NCBI GenBank assembly: GCA_036583965.1
Contig: JAZBQD010000014.1
Coordinates: forward strand, 55,681,626 to 55,745,625
Direction: 5' to 3'
Length of the DNA: 64,000 bases
Origin: Prunella strophiata
Taxonomy: Eukaryota > Chordata > Aves > Passeriformes > Prunellidae
A program made the position numbers and the translations under genes. Positions 1-12,409 of this stretch are shown here, piece after piece (positions within the stretch are counted from its first letter, which is position 1; every line of letters starts with the position of its first letter). The notes beneath the pieces are model-generated. The model searched no databases, had not been told where the DNA came from, and was given only the letters and a program-made list of their open reading frames with translations.

Positions 1-402
1 AGGCATCATGTGCTTGGCAAAAATGCTGATAGAGTATCTGAAATGATTGACCTAATTAAGCCCATGCTAAATGTAGTCAACAAATTCTAACTAATTCAAT
101 ATGCATGACTGAGCAGACAAGAAAGTAAAGGGTAAATGACTAAGGCAGTAAGGCAACAGAAATGTGCATACCAGTGATGCCTAAACTGCAACACACTGAA
201 AAGTGCTGTTTTCCAGCCCCCACAAACTTACCCAAAAGCCCAAATGACTAGATCTCATTACTTCACCTTGCAAATTTAATTCATACAGACTTCCAGAAGA
301 ATTAATGAATGTCAAATTCACACAGGACATTCACATTCACAGTCCTGAAGGTGTTCATCCCCTCTGATGGGGCATAACTGACTCAGCTACACTGACCTGA
401 GA
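1..402. other. Non-coding sequence, nothing recognised
   Basis: Moderately AT-rich sequence upstream of the first LTR-like element. No open frame of note, no RNA gene and no repeat family is recognised here. Confidence 0.6.
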
Positions 403-408
403 GGCAGC

Positions 409-816
409 TGTCATGTCTTAGAAGGTGCCATAAACCACCAAACACCCCAGACTCTTTTCTGAGACCTTCCACCAGAGGACTGCACAGGAGCCACAAATGT
501 TGTGAAGATCCAGTGTTACAAAAGAAGGTGTAAAGCATCCCTCCCCACAGGGGAGCTGTCTGGGCATTCCCTTGTATACCTGAAAAATATTAACCCACTG
601 AACTCTATGTTTTGTGGGACCCCCATGACCAAAAGGTCCAACAGGACACTGTTGAGTCCACAGTGGTGGTGACTACTGTTCTACTTAATCTGTCTCTCTC
701 TCACTCTCTTTTTTCTATTTCTCTCGATCTCTCTTTGTATCGCACACTAATGGTTAAATAAAATCCATTCTATTGGCTTCAGCATATGGTCTCATTTGCA
801 CCTTAATTCAAGTACA
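409..816 (+). mobile_element. Solo LTR-like element of an endogenous retrovirus
   Basis: The 408-bp block starts TGTCATG and ends GTACA, giving the TG..CA ends of a retroviral LTR. It is flanked by GGCAGC at 403-408 and GGCATC at 817-822, a 6-bp target duplication differing at one base. The second half is laid out like R-U5: a pyrimidine-rich CT stretch (about 691-736), AATAAA at 757-762, then about 54 bp to the 3' end. No gag, pol or env sequence follows, so it would be a solo LTR left by recombination. No convincing TATA box is seen. The plus orientation rests on the poly(A) signal. Family is not assigned; a 6-bp duplication would fit beta-retrovirus-like (ERVK) elements, but that is inference. 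Confidence 0.55.
757..762 (+). terminator. LTR poly(A) signal AATAAA
   Basis: AATAAA lies about 54 bp before the proposed 3' end of the 409-816 LTR, after a CT-rich stretch. This is the usual place for the R-region polyadenylation signal. Confidence 0.45.
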
Positions 817-822
817 GGCATC

Positions 823-2233
823 TCTCTCTAGTAATTGGATCTCAGGCCTTTAACCAGAGCCATCCCAGAATCCTTCTTTTCACATTTGCCTCTCATTCTG
901 GGCAGTAGAAAGAAGACATGAGCTATTGTTAATATCATTAGGAGATAGTGTAAAAATTTTCATGATATTCAACTTTTTCCCAGAAGGCACTAAAGAATAA
1001 GCTTTCACAGTAAACAGAGAATGCATTTATATATTTCTTGTTTCAGACATTTCAAGAATAAAATTTAATTATTTATCCTCTTGAATTTCATTTCCTTGCT
1101 TTGAACAGAGGTTGAATTTTCCTGCCTTTATAACAGACTCCAGCAGACATGTCAAGTTGAGGAAGTCCTATTTTGAAAATCCTTTATTTTAAAATATTTT
1201 TAAAATAACATTAAAATTTCTTACAAAGACTTAAGCATCATTTTTCCTGAAGTGGTCCACTGTTTAGCACTGAGAAATTTACATGGTCACCTCTTGGATG
1301 TCTTTTACGTCCTCTCCTTTATTCAAATAATTAAATCAATATTATTTCTTTAAAAAATTCTAGCATGATAGATTTTTTTGAGAAAAAAAGACATACATAT
1401 GGCAAATATTTTTATACCTGCAGTATCACCAGATGGTTTTTATCACATTGCATTTCCTCTAACTCAGGCAAATTGATAACATGTTAGTAAGAATTCTCAG
1501 CATTCCTAAATACCACCAGATGACAAAGGATGGAAACATCACTTAGTTCAGTGAATCAGTGCTTTAAACAGCTTATCTTTTATAAATAAAATTATGGTTA
1601 CTAAGGAATTAACCACGATCTTAAGAAGATACCAAGAATAGGGGATGCAAACTATTACTTCTCTATTTACAGGACTCACTCCAAACCTATTCAGGGGATT
1701 TCTGGAATACTTGTGCAACTTGTACAACATCTAATTCAACAGTTATTTTGTTGCTGTATGTTTATCTTTGAGGTGATAGAAAAACAATCCCTCATTTTGA
1801 TCAAATTAAAAAAAAAAGAGAATAAACTAATCTTAAAAAAATACTCAGAAACTGCCTTCTCTAATTAGTTCATCCCCATACTATAGTAAACTCTTATTCC
1901 TGTAAGTATACATACACAGTAATTATGACCAGTAAGGAAGTTTGGTTTGTTTCATTAACTTTCCCACAAATCTAGCTGCTTTTGGTCACCTTCTCCACAA
2001 TGGGATACTAATGCCTTGTTTAATAAAACATCAACTATTTGCAGCATAATCTCTTCCACGAGCACTGGACCAAGTAGTCAGAGAAATTTCGTTTACATTG
2101 GATCACATAATCTATAAAAAAAAAAAATGTAACTTTCTAAATTCATTTTTCCATCTAAAAGTCTAAAAAACACAATTTTGAGAAGTGTTTTGGAACTGCC
2201 AGGATACAATCCAGTCTCCTACCAGAAGAGAGT
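823..2233. other. AT-rich non-coding stretch
   Basis: AT-rich sequence with short A and T runs. The one short open frame here (60 codons, minus strand, 1548-1730) has no recognisable domain or splice context and is taken as chance. Confidence 0.6.
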
Positions 2234-2368
2234 GAGAAGAGAAGAGAAGAGAAGAGAAGAGAAGAGAAGAGAAGAGAAGAGAAGAGAAGAGAAGAGAAGA
2301 GAAGAGAAGAGAAGAGAAGAGAAGAGAAGAGAAGAGAAGAGAAGAGAAGAGAAGAGAAGAGAAGAGAA
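2234..2368. repeat. (GAGAA)27 pentanucleotide microsatellite
   Basis: 135 bp of uninterrupted GAGAA units, 27 perfect copies, followed by AAAA and unique sequence. One strand is all purine and the other all pyrimidine. The phase cycles every 15 bp through codons without stops, so both strands stay open and give repetitive Arg/Glu/Lys-rich (+) or Leu/Phe/Ser-rich (-) frames. These are artefacts of the repeat. The lack of interruptions suggests recent expansion and a likely length-polymorphic locus. Confidence 0.98.
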
Positions 2369-5300
2369 AAATCTCCATGTATCTGTTTCTCAGTTCTGAA
2401 ACACCTATATATTATTTTTTGCCACCATAATATCAGTATTTTCTAAGGAAAAAAAAAAAAGTCCAAGGCTTTTATCACCCACAAAGTGCACTGAACCACC
2501 AGTAAATTACATAGACAACAATTTCTTTATAAAAAAAAGGATGTTTAGCTTCTTTGTAGTCATCTGGATACAGGAAACAGTTTTTTTCGAGAAGGAAGAA
2601 CCACTTTCTGTAATTAAAAACAAAAAAAAATAAGAAGTGTCTCCTAACTAGCAGTTCTTTAGAGCATAGTAGTTTTCAGAAAGGTTAAAGAACACTTCAG
2701 CCCGCTCACCTTCATGTTTTCCAGAGGTGGGAAGAAGGGCCTAGCTGTGTATATTTACCCAGATATAAAACTGAGAAGAACTGCATTCTTCTTTAGGTCA
2801 GTTCAGTGTAGTCTGCATTCTGAGGGATTTGGTCTTGCCAGATCAATGGTTGAGACACAACAAGTTTTTAAGTTTGGGTCCAACTGCCTCTCTTTTGAAC
2901 TGAGTTTTACTTAAGCCAAAGCAAACAAGAGCAGGAGTTGCAGTGCACTGATAAAATTGGCCAAACTGATCTCACGTCAGCATTTTTTAGAGGCAAAGAT
3001 TACTAGGGAGAAGATTAATAATAATCTCTGAGTAATAAATAGAGTCATAAATCCCTCTCAATAATAAAAAGTGATGACTATATGAATAAATTAGCCCCGA
3101 TGTCATGAAAAAAACCCTAAAACCTTATAAAGGACTATTTTTACAGACTACATCTGTATTGCCAGTAAATAGATTCATCCAACTGTATTTAATGATTACC
3201 CAACATACTCCAATATTTTCTTGAATTTATGTATTTTTGCATCAGTGCCAAGTTTTTAATGGTTTAGAAGACAATTTACTAAGGAAAGACACAAAATACT
3301 ACAGGCTTCCCCCCCTCCCCAACCCCGGTATATAGAATGTTTGTGCAAACTTCATATATTATAGAGACTTAAAAAACGAATCACAGGAAACACAGTTGAA
3401 AGATAAGAGTTCTGATTTATCACTAAATTTCATGTACTCTAGGCGTGAATGTAGTAGTTTATCATTTGGAAGATGCCCTTCTTGTTTATTTAATTGCCAA
3501 CCAAGAGGCAAGATATATAACTGAATAGGCATTAAAATAATGCCTGTACATGATATACAAACCTTACAAGATAGGATAGTCATTGGAATCTTAAATCAAA
3601 TAGGGGAAGGTAGAAATAATTAAGAACAGGATATTTCTCAGAGCAATTCATCCCTTCAGTTTTGATTCTGTGCCAGTTCTGTGCATGCTTATTTTCAAGC
3701 CAAGTTGATAGAATTCTCTTAAAAACAATCCAGAGGACTCCAGTAGTAACTAGTCTGAATACAAGTTTTGGACATGGTTCAGCATTGATCTCTTATCTAA
3801 TCCTAAAGAGAATATCCTAATTTTTAAGCAAGACTTAAATATACAAAACTGTTATTAAATCCCATCTTGCCTTTTTAGTTTAAATGAAAATTTTATTTTA
3901 TTTAGTGGCATTGTGGCTATGTTTTTTATTTCTTAATCATTAAGATACAAATACAAATGCTAATGTACAAATACTAAGACCTTCTTTAAAGGAAGAGAAC
4001 CCTACAAAATACTCAAAATACCAGTTTGAGACGTTTGATCCAAGAGCAGAAAGGAAAACTGCCTGTAACCGTATAAAAAACAACATTGCTGCAACTCATG
4101 ACAATAAACCCTAACATACCTCATGACATGTCTCTTTGCAGAAAGATAGGAAGGAATTACTGTGGTGTTAAATATAATTAACAATGATTTTTCTTTCTTG
4201 ATTTAGTGTTCATTGGAATCAAACTGGAATCTTTCTTTGCAGGAGTTTGTGTACTGAAACCAAGCATCCTCCTTTGTGGAATATTAATGAGCAGATAATT
4301 AACTAAAACAATTTCATGTAGGCTATTAATTAGCTATGGAGTAAAATACTACAAAGTAAACCATTGCTTTCTGTGGGAAAGAATCCTAACTTTTCAAATC
4401 TCATAACTTCTCCCTGTTTCTTTATTATTTTTACTTAGCAAGAATTCTCATCTAATAGTTAGTCATCAATTTCTTACTGACCTTGATGTCTCAAGTGCTT
4501 AATATACTCTCAGATTACTCTTATTTTAATAATTTTAAAATTCTGGTAAGTAAAATAATTTTCTATATTAGCATCCATTATTACTTAATTTTTTAAGTTT
4601 CTTTATCTTCACTGGATCTCACTTCTACCCTTTGAACCCAATACTTCTTTTCCTAAATTGCAAAGCTCCTACAAAATAATTGTACTTTCACTATCATATT
4701 ATCCTCCTGCAAGGCCAGTCTCTGTGTTTTGGCTGCCAGTCACAGTAAGTGCAAAAATCAGATTGTTCTACAAGTAAAGAATTTCCAGTCAAAGTCTCCA
4801 ATACCAGAATCTCCTTCACTCTTAAAAGTTTCTCCTGCTGGCATACACAGTGACAGAAACTGAATAATAAAAAGCTTAACAGCCAAGTATTTCACTACAC
4901 TTTTTTTGTGCTAAACCCTCTAATTATCTTTGCTATCCACTCTTCTTTCTTTTAGCTTTATCTGTTGTCATATTCTAATCTTTTAAGTTATGAGCTGTTT
5001 GAGTTACCCAATTGAATGATGTCTTAATAAATGGAGTCTGAAATAATTGAGTTATCCTTTACCAGCCATTAATGCAATAAATACAAAATATATTATTATT
5101 ACCCTATTAGAAACAAAAAAAAAGTTATGTGCATTCCTTTATTGCCATGTATCTATTTTAGAACCCTCCAGCAACAATTAGGATATATTGGAGGTAAATG
5201 AGGCACAAAATAACTACTGTGCCTTTCTGGTCTTAGCACAGAAATGTTGCAAATCTGCTAAAAAATGAGCCCACTGAAAGAGGACAAATTCCTGGCAGCA

Positions 5301-5400
5301 ATGGCTTTTCCCCATCCTGCCTTAAGAAACTGGCCCCCTCTTTGACTGTTGGTCCAAAGAGCAGTGACTCACCATTTCCAAAACTTGGGGAAGGATGGTT
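2369..5400. other. AT-rich non-coding stretch, nothing recognised
   Basis: Three kilobases without a recognisable gene or clear repeat family. Short open frames near 2714-2914, 3359-3583 and 4002-4184 are at chance length and show no domain. A short C-rich run is at 3309-3325. Confidence 0.55.
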
Positions 5401-5466
5401 ACTGTGATGCCTTGTGAAGGCTGACCTAGAACAGAGACTAGATAGAGCTAAAGAATAAAGTAGGGA

Positions 5467-5472
5467 TTTATT
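5467..5472 (-). terminator. Poly(A) signal of solo LTR
   Basis: AATAAA on the minus strand, about 80 bp downstream of the LTR TATA box and about 60 bp before the LTR end. The spacing fits R-region polyadenylation. Confidence 0.6.
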
Positions 5473-5553
5473 AAGAGGCCTCAATGGATACATCTTGGGC
5501 AGCACAACCCAAAATGGCCACAAAAAATGGATGACTGGTCACAGGGTCTCACA

Positions 5554-5561
5554 CTTTTATA
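5554..5561 (-). promoter_or_regulatory. TATA box of solo LTR
   Basis: TATAAAAG on the minus strand, in the expected position between U3 and R of the 5405-5837 LTR. If still active, it would drive transcription toward lower coordinates. Confidence 0.6.
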
Positions 5562-5841
5562 AATTCTGGTCCATTAGCATATTGGAGCTAATTGTCCAAT
5601 TATAGCTTTAGGTTATGAAGTCCCATCTTTCCTGTCTTTCTCTCTTCAGTCCACTGTTGTTTATGCTCTTGGGCCTGAGATCTGGATTGGCTGTCCTTGG
5701 GTCTCCAGCTAGAGAAGGAATTGTTTTGTCTCCCTACTCTGTGCAGAGAGTTTACTCTCCCCTAATATGAAGCCTAGACTTACACACTAAAGCAGAACAG
5801 ACTCTGAAAAATATAAAAGCTAAAACCTGAGGCATCAACTG

Positions 5842-6729
5842 GAAGTCATATGTGCAGAAAGGCAACCAATACCTTTTGTAACAAAGCAGCTTAGGAGGTG
5901 GCAAGCTTTTCCCTCTTAAAGTGCTCCCTGCTGTATTGGCTCAGTTCTAAAAACCACAACATGAACCAAAACATTAATATCTTGCTGAGAAATTAAGATA
6001 ATGAAGACGGTCGGTAAACCACTGAACATTAAACTCAATATATAATAAATACTATTTCTTGTAAATGCAAACACACAAATCCTTGTCTCCTTTTGATCAT
6101 AATGGAAGTATTTCCCCTCCAAGTTTTTCTGTTTTTTCATCATTATTTTAGAAACATCTATAACAGGCTTCTCAATTCAACACATCCTTATAATGTTGAA
6201 ATTTGCTTTTAGCATTTGACTTTCTGTGATTTATATTTTTTACTCTTTATGGACATTAATAAAGGAAATTAGCACTTGTGGGCATAATTTCTATTGATGA
6301 AGTTTTTCATCTGATAGATAAAGCAGCATTATAATGAAATGTCCAGCTATTCAAGAAATGTCCAGCTATTTAAGAATTACTATCCAAGATATGAGTATGG
6401 TTAATTTAACTCAAAACTAAATGTGCTTTAACTCAAGATCAGTCTAAAGATAAAGAAGAAAAGTTGAGTATTATGTTAACTGAAAATAGGAAGATTTTTG
6501 ATTAAGAACTTAAGAGAAACTCTTTCTGGAAGTACCAAAGTGACAGAGAATAAATCTTGTTTTCAGAATTGATCTAGGGTACTTCCTGCATTTTAATCAC
6601 TGAACAGCTCACAAGGCCATAACCTAAATGACTTTAAACATTGTATAATTAACACAGTCTCAGAAGCCAGACCTCAGCATAAACTACATAGCAGATAAGT
6701 AGTTACACAGCTTTTCAGACTCAGACAAC
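5842..6729. other. AT-rich non-coding stretch with a small tandem duplication
   Basis: No gene is recognised. It contains the 19-bp tandem duplication at 6336-6373. The minus-strand open frame at 5916-6143 (75 codons) has no recognised domain. Confidence 0.5.
6336..6373. repeat. 19-bp tandem duplication, two copies
   Basis: The unit runs 6336-6354 and repeats at 6355-6373 with one C to T difference near its end. It shares the core GAAATGTCCAGCTATT. Confidence 0.9.
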
Positions 6730-6957
6730 TGTAGGAAACCCAATAAAAGAAAGCCCTTTTCTTAGACAGGTTAGAGCTAGTTAGTACCTGCATGGAACCA
6801 TAAGAAAACATGCATGAGCTCCCTTGTAAGGATATTCAGGGATATGGTTACACATCTTACATGTCATAGGCCCTGGAGAGATATTTCTTGGAGCAAGAAT
6901 AAAATCTGAGTTTCACCTGCTTCTTGGCCCAAAGTCTCTGTAACCCTGTTTTGCACA
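6730..6957 (+). mobile_element. Possible LTR, 3' half better supported
   Basis: The block ending GCACA at 6957 resembles an LTR R-U5: AATAAA near 6899, then about 55 bp of pyrimidine-richer sequence ending in CA. A TGTAGG start at 6730 is possible and gives TGT..ACA ends. The flanks do not show a matching target duplication, so the 5' boundary is a guess and the element may be truncated. No internal retroviral sequence is seen. Confidence 0.3.
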
Positions 6958-9900
6958 GGGACATTTTCATCCCTCTTCTCTTCCATGAAGCCCAATTTAC
7001 AGGGCCACTGTTTGGAGCAGTTTCAGGTGGGCTTAAAAGCTCTCTTCAAACCAAAATAAGAGAATGAATGCAATTGGAGAATACACATTCCACACCAACT
7101 ATTTAAGAAATAAAACATGTATTATTTGGATCAAAGACAGACATGCAAGTACATAAATTCACATATAAATTGCCAAATTTACATTTCAAGGAATACAACT
7201 GTGGAACTGACATAGCTGAACAGACAGGCTACAGGCTGGGGTGAAGGCTTAGAGCAGGTTTAAAGTGCAGAGTGGAACTGCTGTGCAAGGCTCACCTGGG
7301 TCCCAGCATCTTTCATCTCCACACACAGCCTGCTGGCTGTTAAAAACCTCATTCTCACCTACTGACCAGGAGCATTTGTACTCCTGACACCAGTACCTGT
7401 GCGAGCATAGTTACACCCTAAAATGTAAGAATTTTCCTCCACCTCCTTATGGACCTAACTGACATTCAAGGTATAGCACTTCTTAGCAGGAACCAATACA
7501 TTTTGAAGTTTAAAGATCTAACAATTTTCTCACAGATTAATAGCTTTGCTTCATGTCACAGGAATTCTTTAATTTAGCTGGCTAATCTAAGCAGGCTGCC
7601 TGCCTAATGCCAACTGCCCCAAGGAATCTGTTTTGAAAAGTTGACTGATGTTTGTGCAAAAGTGTAGCAGCAGGTTAGAAAGGGCACTTCACATGATGGA
7701 ATTTTACATTTCTAGGTGAGATGGTGATACGGATTTCATGCTAAGGAAGCTGAGATGAGAAATACTGAATAAGGAGAGGAATAAACAGCATCTCAATTTA
7801 AATAAATCATTTATAATAATGGAACCAGAAGGATTCTTTTCATTTTCAATGAACATCTTAATCACAGGGAAATTTTTCTACTAGGGCAGTGGTTAGGGAG
7901 AGTGGTTTATGTTTTCCAGATGTGTAACTAAATTATAACCATACACTCTTGCAGGCTATTTCACTCAGCCTCTAAGCAAAAATCACCATGAAAAGCATTA
8001 ACACAGCCACAACTGTGAATTATATACATGGAACTCCTCTGTTTCCAAGTAACTGTTATTTTTCCACAGAGATCACATTAGTGAAAGAGGAAATGCCAAG
8101 CATTTATAATTCAAAATATTGTATTTCATATATCAATTGTTCAAAGCAGTATTTACATGTTAAGTATTCCTGTATTTTAACCTAGTTATAACCTTTTCAA
8201 TACAATATTTAGTAGTTGGAGAGGTTCAAGAAAGAAGTAGAAAACCAACACCAGAGAAATTTAAAAAAACAGAAAAGGATGAAACATCACATCCCAGTAA
8301 AATCCTAATCCAATAGTTCAGATTAGAAATGTAGTCCTAATAAAAAAGTGCAAATATATTATTTTGCTGAAAATTGCAAGAATATAAATAAAAATGAACC
8401 ATTTAATAGTTTTTCAAATTGTTTATGTAGACACATAAGTGTTGTTTGCAATGGTTTGACAAGTAAAACATACAGAGCAGAAAGAAGGATCTAATAGGAC
8501 ATCTTGAAATGCACTTCAGAAACAAGCAGAATGCTGAAGTATGAGGGTTCTCAAATGGAAGGTGGTTTAAACACCTCTGATTTTCAGGAGAATATGTGCT
8601 ACTATTTGCAAATTTCATGCTTTTCTTAGTCTAACAGTAAATATTTTATATGTCATCAATTCATGCCTTATTTCTCTTGCGGGTTTTTTTCATCTTTTTA
8701 TATAATCACACTAATAAAATACACTCTACCTTCCCCAATGAACAAGCATAGCAACAAGATCTATACTGCATCCTGCTGGCTATGAACCCTTGCCAGGCTT
8801 TTCATCCTGCCCATAGCTCCAATAAGAAATTACAAGTTATGGACACGGGATTTATTTAGAGCATTCTTAGCATTCCCTATCATTATATGCAGCTGAATCA
8901 CCAGTATCCTGAGGCAGTGAAAATCCTCAGTCACTAACTCTTCATGCTGTTGTTGCACCATGTTCTGAAATACACAATGAACCTTTAGCCCCAGGCTAGG
9001 CTCGTTACAAAGGTTGTTCTTTCTCTGCCCTACTTTCAGTTACATTTTATCATACAGAGCTTAAAGCCCTTCTTCTAATTTATTTATTGGTCTGAACACC
9101 AAAGAAGGTTTCTATTATGACCTGCAACTACAGCTGTAATATCCTGCTAAAACTAGTAGGCATAATACTTGAGAATGTGTGAAAAATACTAATCAAGACA
9201 GGGAGTGATTAAAAAATACGTACACTCAACAAGAGAAGGTAAAATTAACAGAAAAGGTAGTGGCATAGTTGACTTATCTATTGAATTCAGAATTCCATTT
9301 GCTTACCAGCAGAGCTAATAAGTAAACTAATACTGATGTTAATTATATATTTTGTCACACCATTGGCCCTGCAAGGTAGTTGGAGATGGCATTTGGCAGA
9401 CCTTCTCTCTATAATCCTGTTCATTGTTACCAACAAAATCAAAAATGGAGAAAATTAGGCTGAATGTGCTATTGAATACACAGAAAAATCTAAAAAGAAA
9501 TAAATAAATTTCCAAATGGGACACTGAAAATTTCAGCAGTTCTGCAAATGCCAGCACATGTCTACAGCCACCCAAGCAGAAGAAAAGGAGCCTTCCTTGC
9601 CTCTTCAGAAAGAGTTTTATCTCTTATGCAGTACTTAGTGATGGCCAATAAAACAGTTAAACAAAATAAATCACTTAAGGGGAATTAAAATGATCATAAT
9701 TTTCAACAGTATTACAGACCATTTGTTTGATGATGAAAGTGAGTTATTGAAACTTGCCACTTTAAAAGCACAACCTGAAGCACTGATGTCATTAATACAG
9801 TAAAATGAAATGGCAGTCTTAAAACCAGCTCCATTTTAAATAAGTAAGCAAAATTATTTGGAGTTATTTAAAAAACCCTCATATGAACTATGTTAAAAGA

Positions 9901-12409
9901 ACACCTCTGTATGCTTAAATACACAAGCCTAAAAAGTTATAAAAGATCAACACTAATTCCAGTCTTTATAATAAATGTTCACAAATGCAAAAAAGTTCTT
10001 CTAAATTGTCATAACACCATTAATAACCATTATGTTAGTTTCAGATGAAAAACAGCATGAATATTCTCTTAGTTGTGTACTATTTTACTCTCAGTCTTAG
10101 AGACCATACTTGATAGTCTATTATGTTGAAATGCCAACGTAATCTGAACATACAGAATGTTTCGGCATCAGAAAAAAACCAAGGAGTTTTCTACAAACTG
10201 TGTATAACATTTGGCTGTTTTTCCTATTTCTTAATGACAACAAAGCTACAGTAACTCTACTTTTTTAGAAAATAATCAAACTGAAAGACTTTCCCATTCC
10301 AATCTCCTAGTTCTTGCTTTAAAAAAAAAAAAAAAAAAAAAGCATATTTCATTTAATTTATTCCCATACCACATCAATTTGCTATAAAATTAATGTAAAA
10401 TTAAGGGCAAATCTGCAGAACACATTGGTGAAAAAAATTAAAACTCAACACATTTTAAGAATAAAAATTAGCAATTTTTTCAGTTTTTTAGTTTTCTGTG
10501 TTAGAAAAGGTATGGCATGGGAGGGGAAGATTCAGTAGTCTGAATTAAGTCAGTATAATGATTTTCACATCCTAATAAGAACTTCTGTCCTTATTAAGTG
10601 ATCTTAGACAGAAAACTGACCTCTTTCAGGCTTATGCTCCCCCTGTCTGAAGCATAACACAACTGAGTTTTGGTTGCTGAAAGGTTTTCATTGCACATTG
10701 ACTGGAGAATAAGATTCCACTTTCAGTTGCAATGATGCAAAAGACATCATGACCAAGTGTTCTCAGTTCTCTGTGGAACGATGCTGATAGATATGAAGAT
10801 TGTCTACAATTCACTTATTAAATATATGTTTTAGACAGGGTTCTTCACATACTTCCTTAAGGAACTGTCTTCAGTTGATTCCTAAAACTCAACTTCTAAA
10901 ATGTTGAGGGCTACTGGAGATTGGTGCTAGAACAGTTGGAAATTTCTGGGTAGTGTTTATAGAATGACCAAGAAAAAATTATGGGATAGGTTTAATCGTG
11001 TTCAGAGCTGACACTTTTCCCTTTTAGGAGCTGGATGTGAGGGTGGATGGAATGAGATAATGGTGTCTGGAACAATCTCAGAGATTGTTTTCTTTGCAGA
11101 AGTGTGAACAAAATGTTTGATGCTGAACCAACAGTGAGATCAGCTCAGGAGCTGCTTCTCTGCTTTTCTCATGCAGGAATAGGGGTAAAATGAAGTGCAT
11201 GACCATAGTGTCTGAAGTCAGATACCAAACAACCAACATCATTAAGCCTATTTTGTAATCACTTCACAATAGTTTAACCCCTTAAAAATGGTACTGCCCT
11301 AGACATGACAATTAGTAACAGTTTTTCATTTGCCTAGTACATAAAAAAGACTGATTTAAGTAAAAATCAAGACAGGATCACTTGTCAAAAAAATAAATTC
11401 CTTATGGTAGGTAGACAGATACTTCAGAGTACTGATGGATGCTGGCAAGTAAAAAAAGAGGGCTGTGTTATTTAGGCAGCAAAAGAACACAAACTGACCC
11501 CTCTTGCTGTTCATGAAAATGATGACATTTGCTTCTTCTGTATTCCAGTGTAAGTTAACCTTAAAAGAAAGTAACTCCATCTCTTTACCTCACATGCAAA
11601 CATGAGTTCAGGTTTAAATAACTTCTCTTTGTAAGCAACAAAACATTTATACTCAGACAAGTACACTTCAAAGACATGAGGAACTGAAAGCTTCTAAAGA
11701 CTCATACCCAGTGCATGTTAAAGCATACCTGCATACCAGGTCCATGTTAAAAAGCAATTTTAAGCAATAGGAAATAGGGCACTTAGGATATACACTGATT
11801 TTAAGTAAATTAACAAAAATATGGGTTTACTTTGATCCGTCAGTTCAGAGTGGTGTAGCCCACAAAGAAGTAATAGCAGTCACAGAGCATACATGGTGCA
11901 GTACTCTCCACAGCACTTTACATGGGTATCATTTTGCTACCATTAATATTTACTGGGACAAAATCATAGGTGATTTTGAAACCACAATTTCATCTCTGGT
12001 CCTTTCTTCTTTGGAATTAGTATAATTTCATGGCAAGTAACATGCATGTAGCATATCTTGATACAACATTTTCTGCTCCTAGATACCTCACCATCCTTCC
12101 ACCTTTTGAGACCTCACTTACCCCTTAAGATCTCAGGACACAACAGTAAAAACTGAACTATCTCATGTTGGATTTTACAGTACAAAAAAATAAATCAGGC
12201 ATAAGAAATAAGCAATACTGATAGATATTTCCTTGTGCTTGTTTACACTGTTTATATGTTTATATTGTCAAGAATATTTCTGCTACTCGCAAGGGTTAAA
12301 ATGATTATTTTTTTTCTTGGTACACTATGTGGTTCCTAGATACTGCATTCCCTTGAACCAGTGGGCATTGATTACCCTGAAAGAGAAGATAAAGCAGATT
12401 ATGCTGGTA
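6958..12409. other. Long AT-rich non-coding stretch
   Basis: About 5.4 kb with no recognisable gene. It contains an A21 run at 10321-10341 and slightly more GC-rich patches near 7220-7420 and 8760-9050 that I cannot classify. The short open frames (for example 9339-9575 and 11356-11580, both minus) show no domains and are treated as chance. Confidence 0.5.
10321..10341. repeat. Poly(A) run, 21 bp
   Basis: 21 consecutive A on the plus strand. No AATAAA lies in the 30 bp upstream, so it is annotated only as a homopolymer. Confidence 0.95.

Larger units (their letters stand above)
5405..5837 (-). mobile_element. Solo LTR of an endogenous retrovirus, minus orientation
   Basis: A 433-bp element with perfect 8-bp inverted ends: TGATGCCT at 5405-5412 and AGGCATCA at 5830-5837. 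It is flanked by identical 4-bp target duplications ACTG (5401-5404 and 5838-5841). Read on the minus strand, a TATAAAAG box (5554-5561) is followed about 80 bp later by AATAAA (5467-5472). A U5 of about 60 bp then runs to the terminus, so the U3-R-U5 order is complete. No internal retroviral sequence adjoins either side, so this is a solo LTR. A 4-bp duplication is typical of gammaretrovirus-like (ERV1) integrases, but the family name is not assigned. The minus-strand open frame overlapping it (5233-5523) is chance. Confidence 0.82.

Noticed and set aside
2163..2399. Two opposite-strand open frames of 71 and 73 codons with strongly repetitive proteins
   Set aside because: Both are made by the GAGAA pentamer array, which contains no stop in any of the relevant phases.
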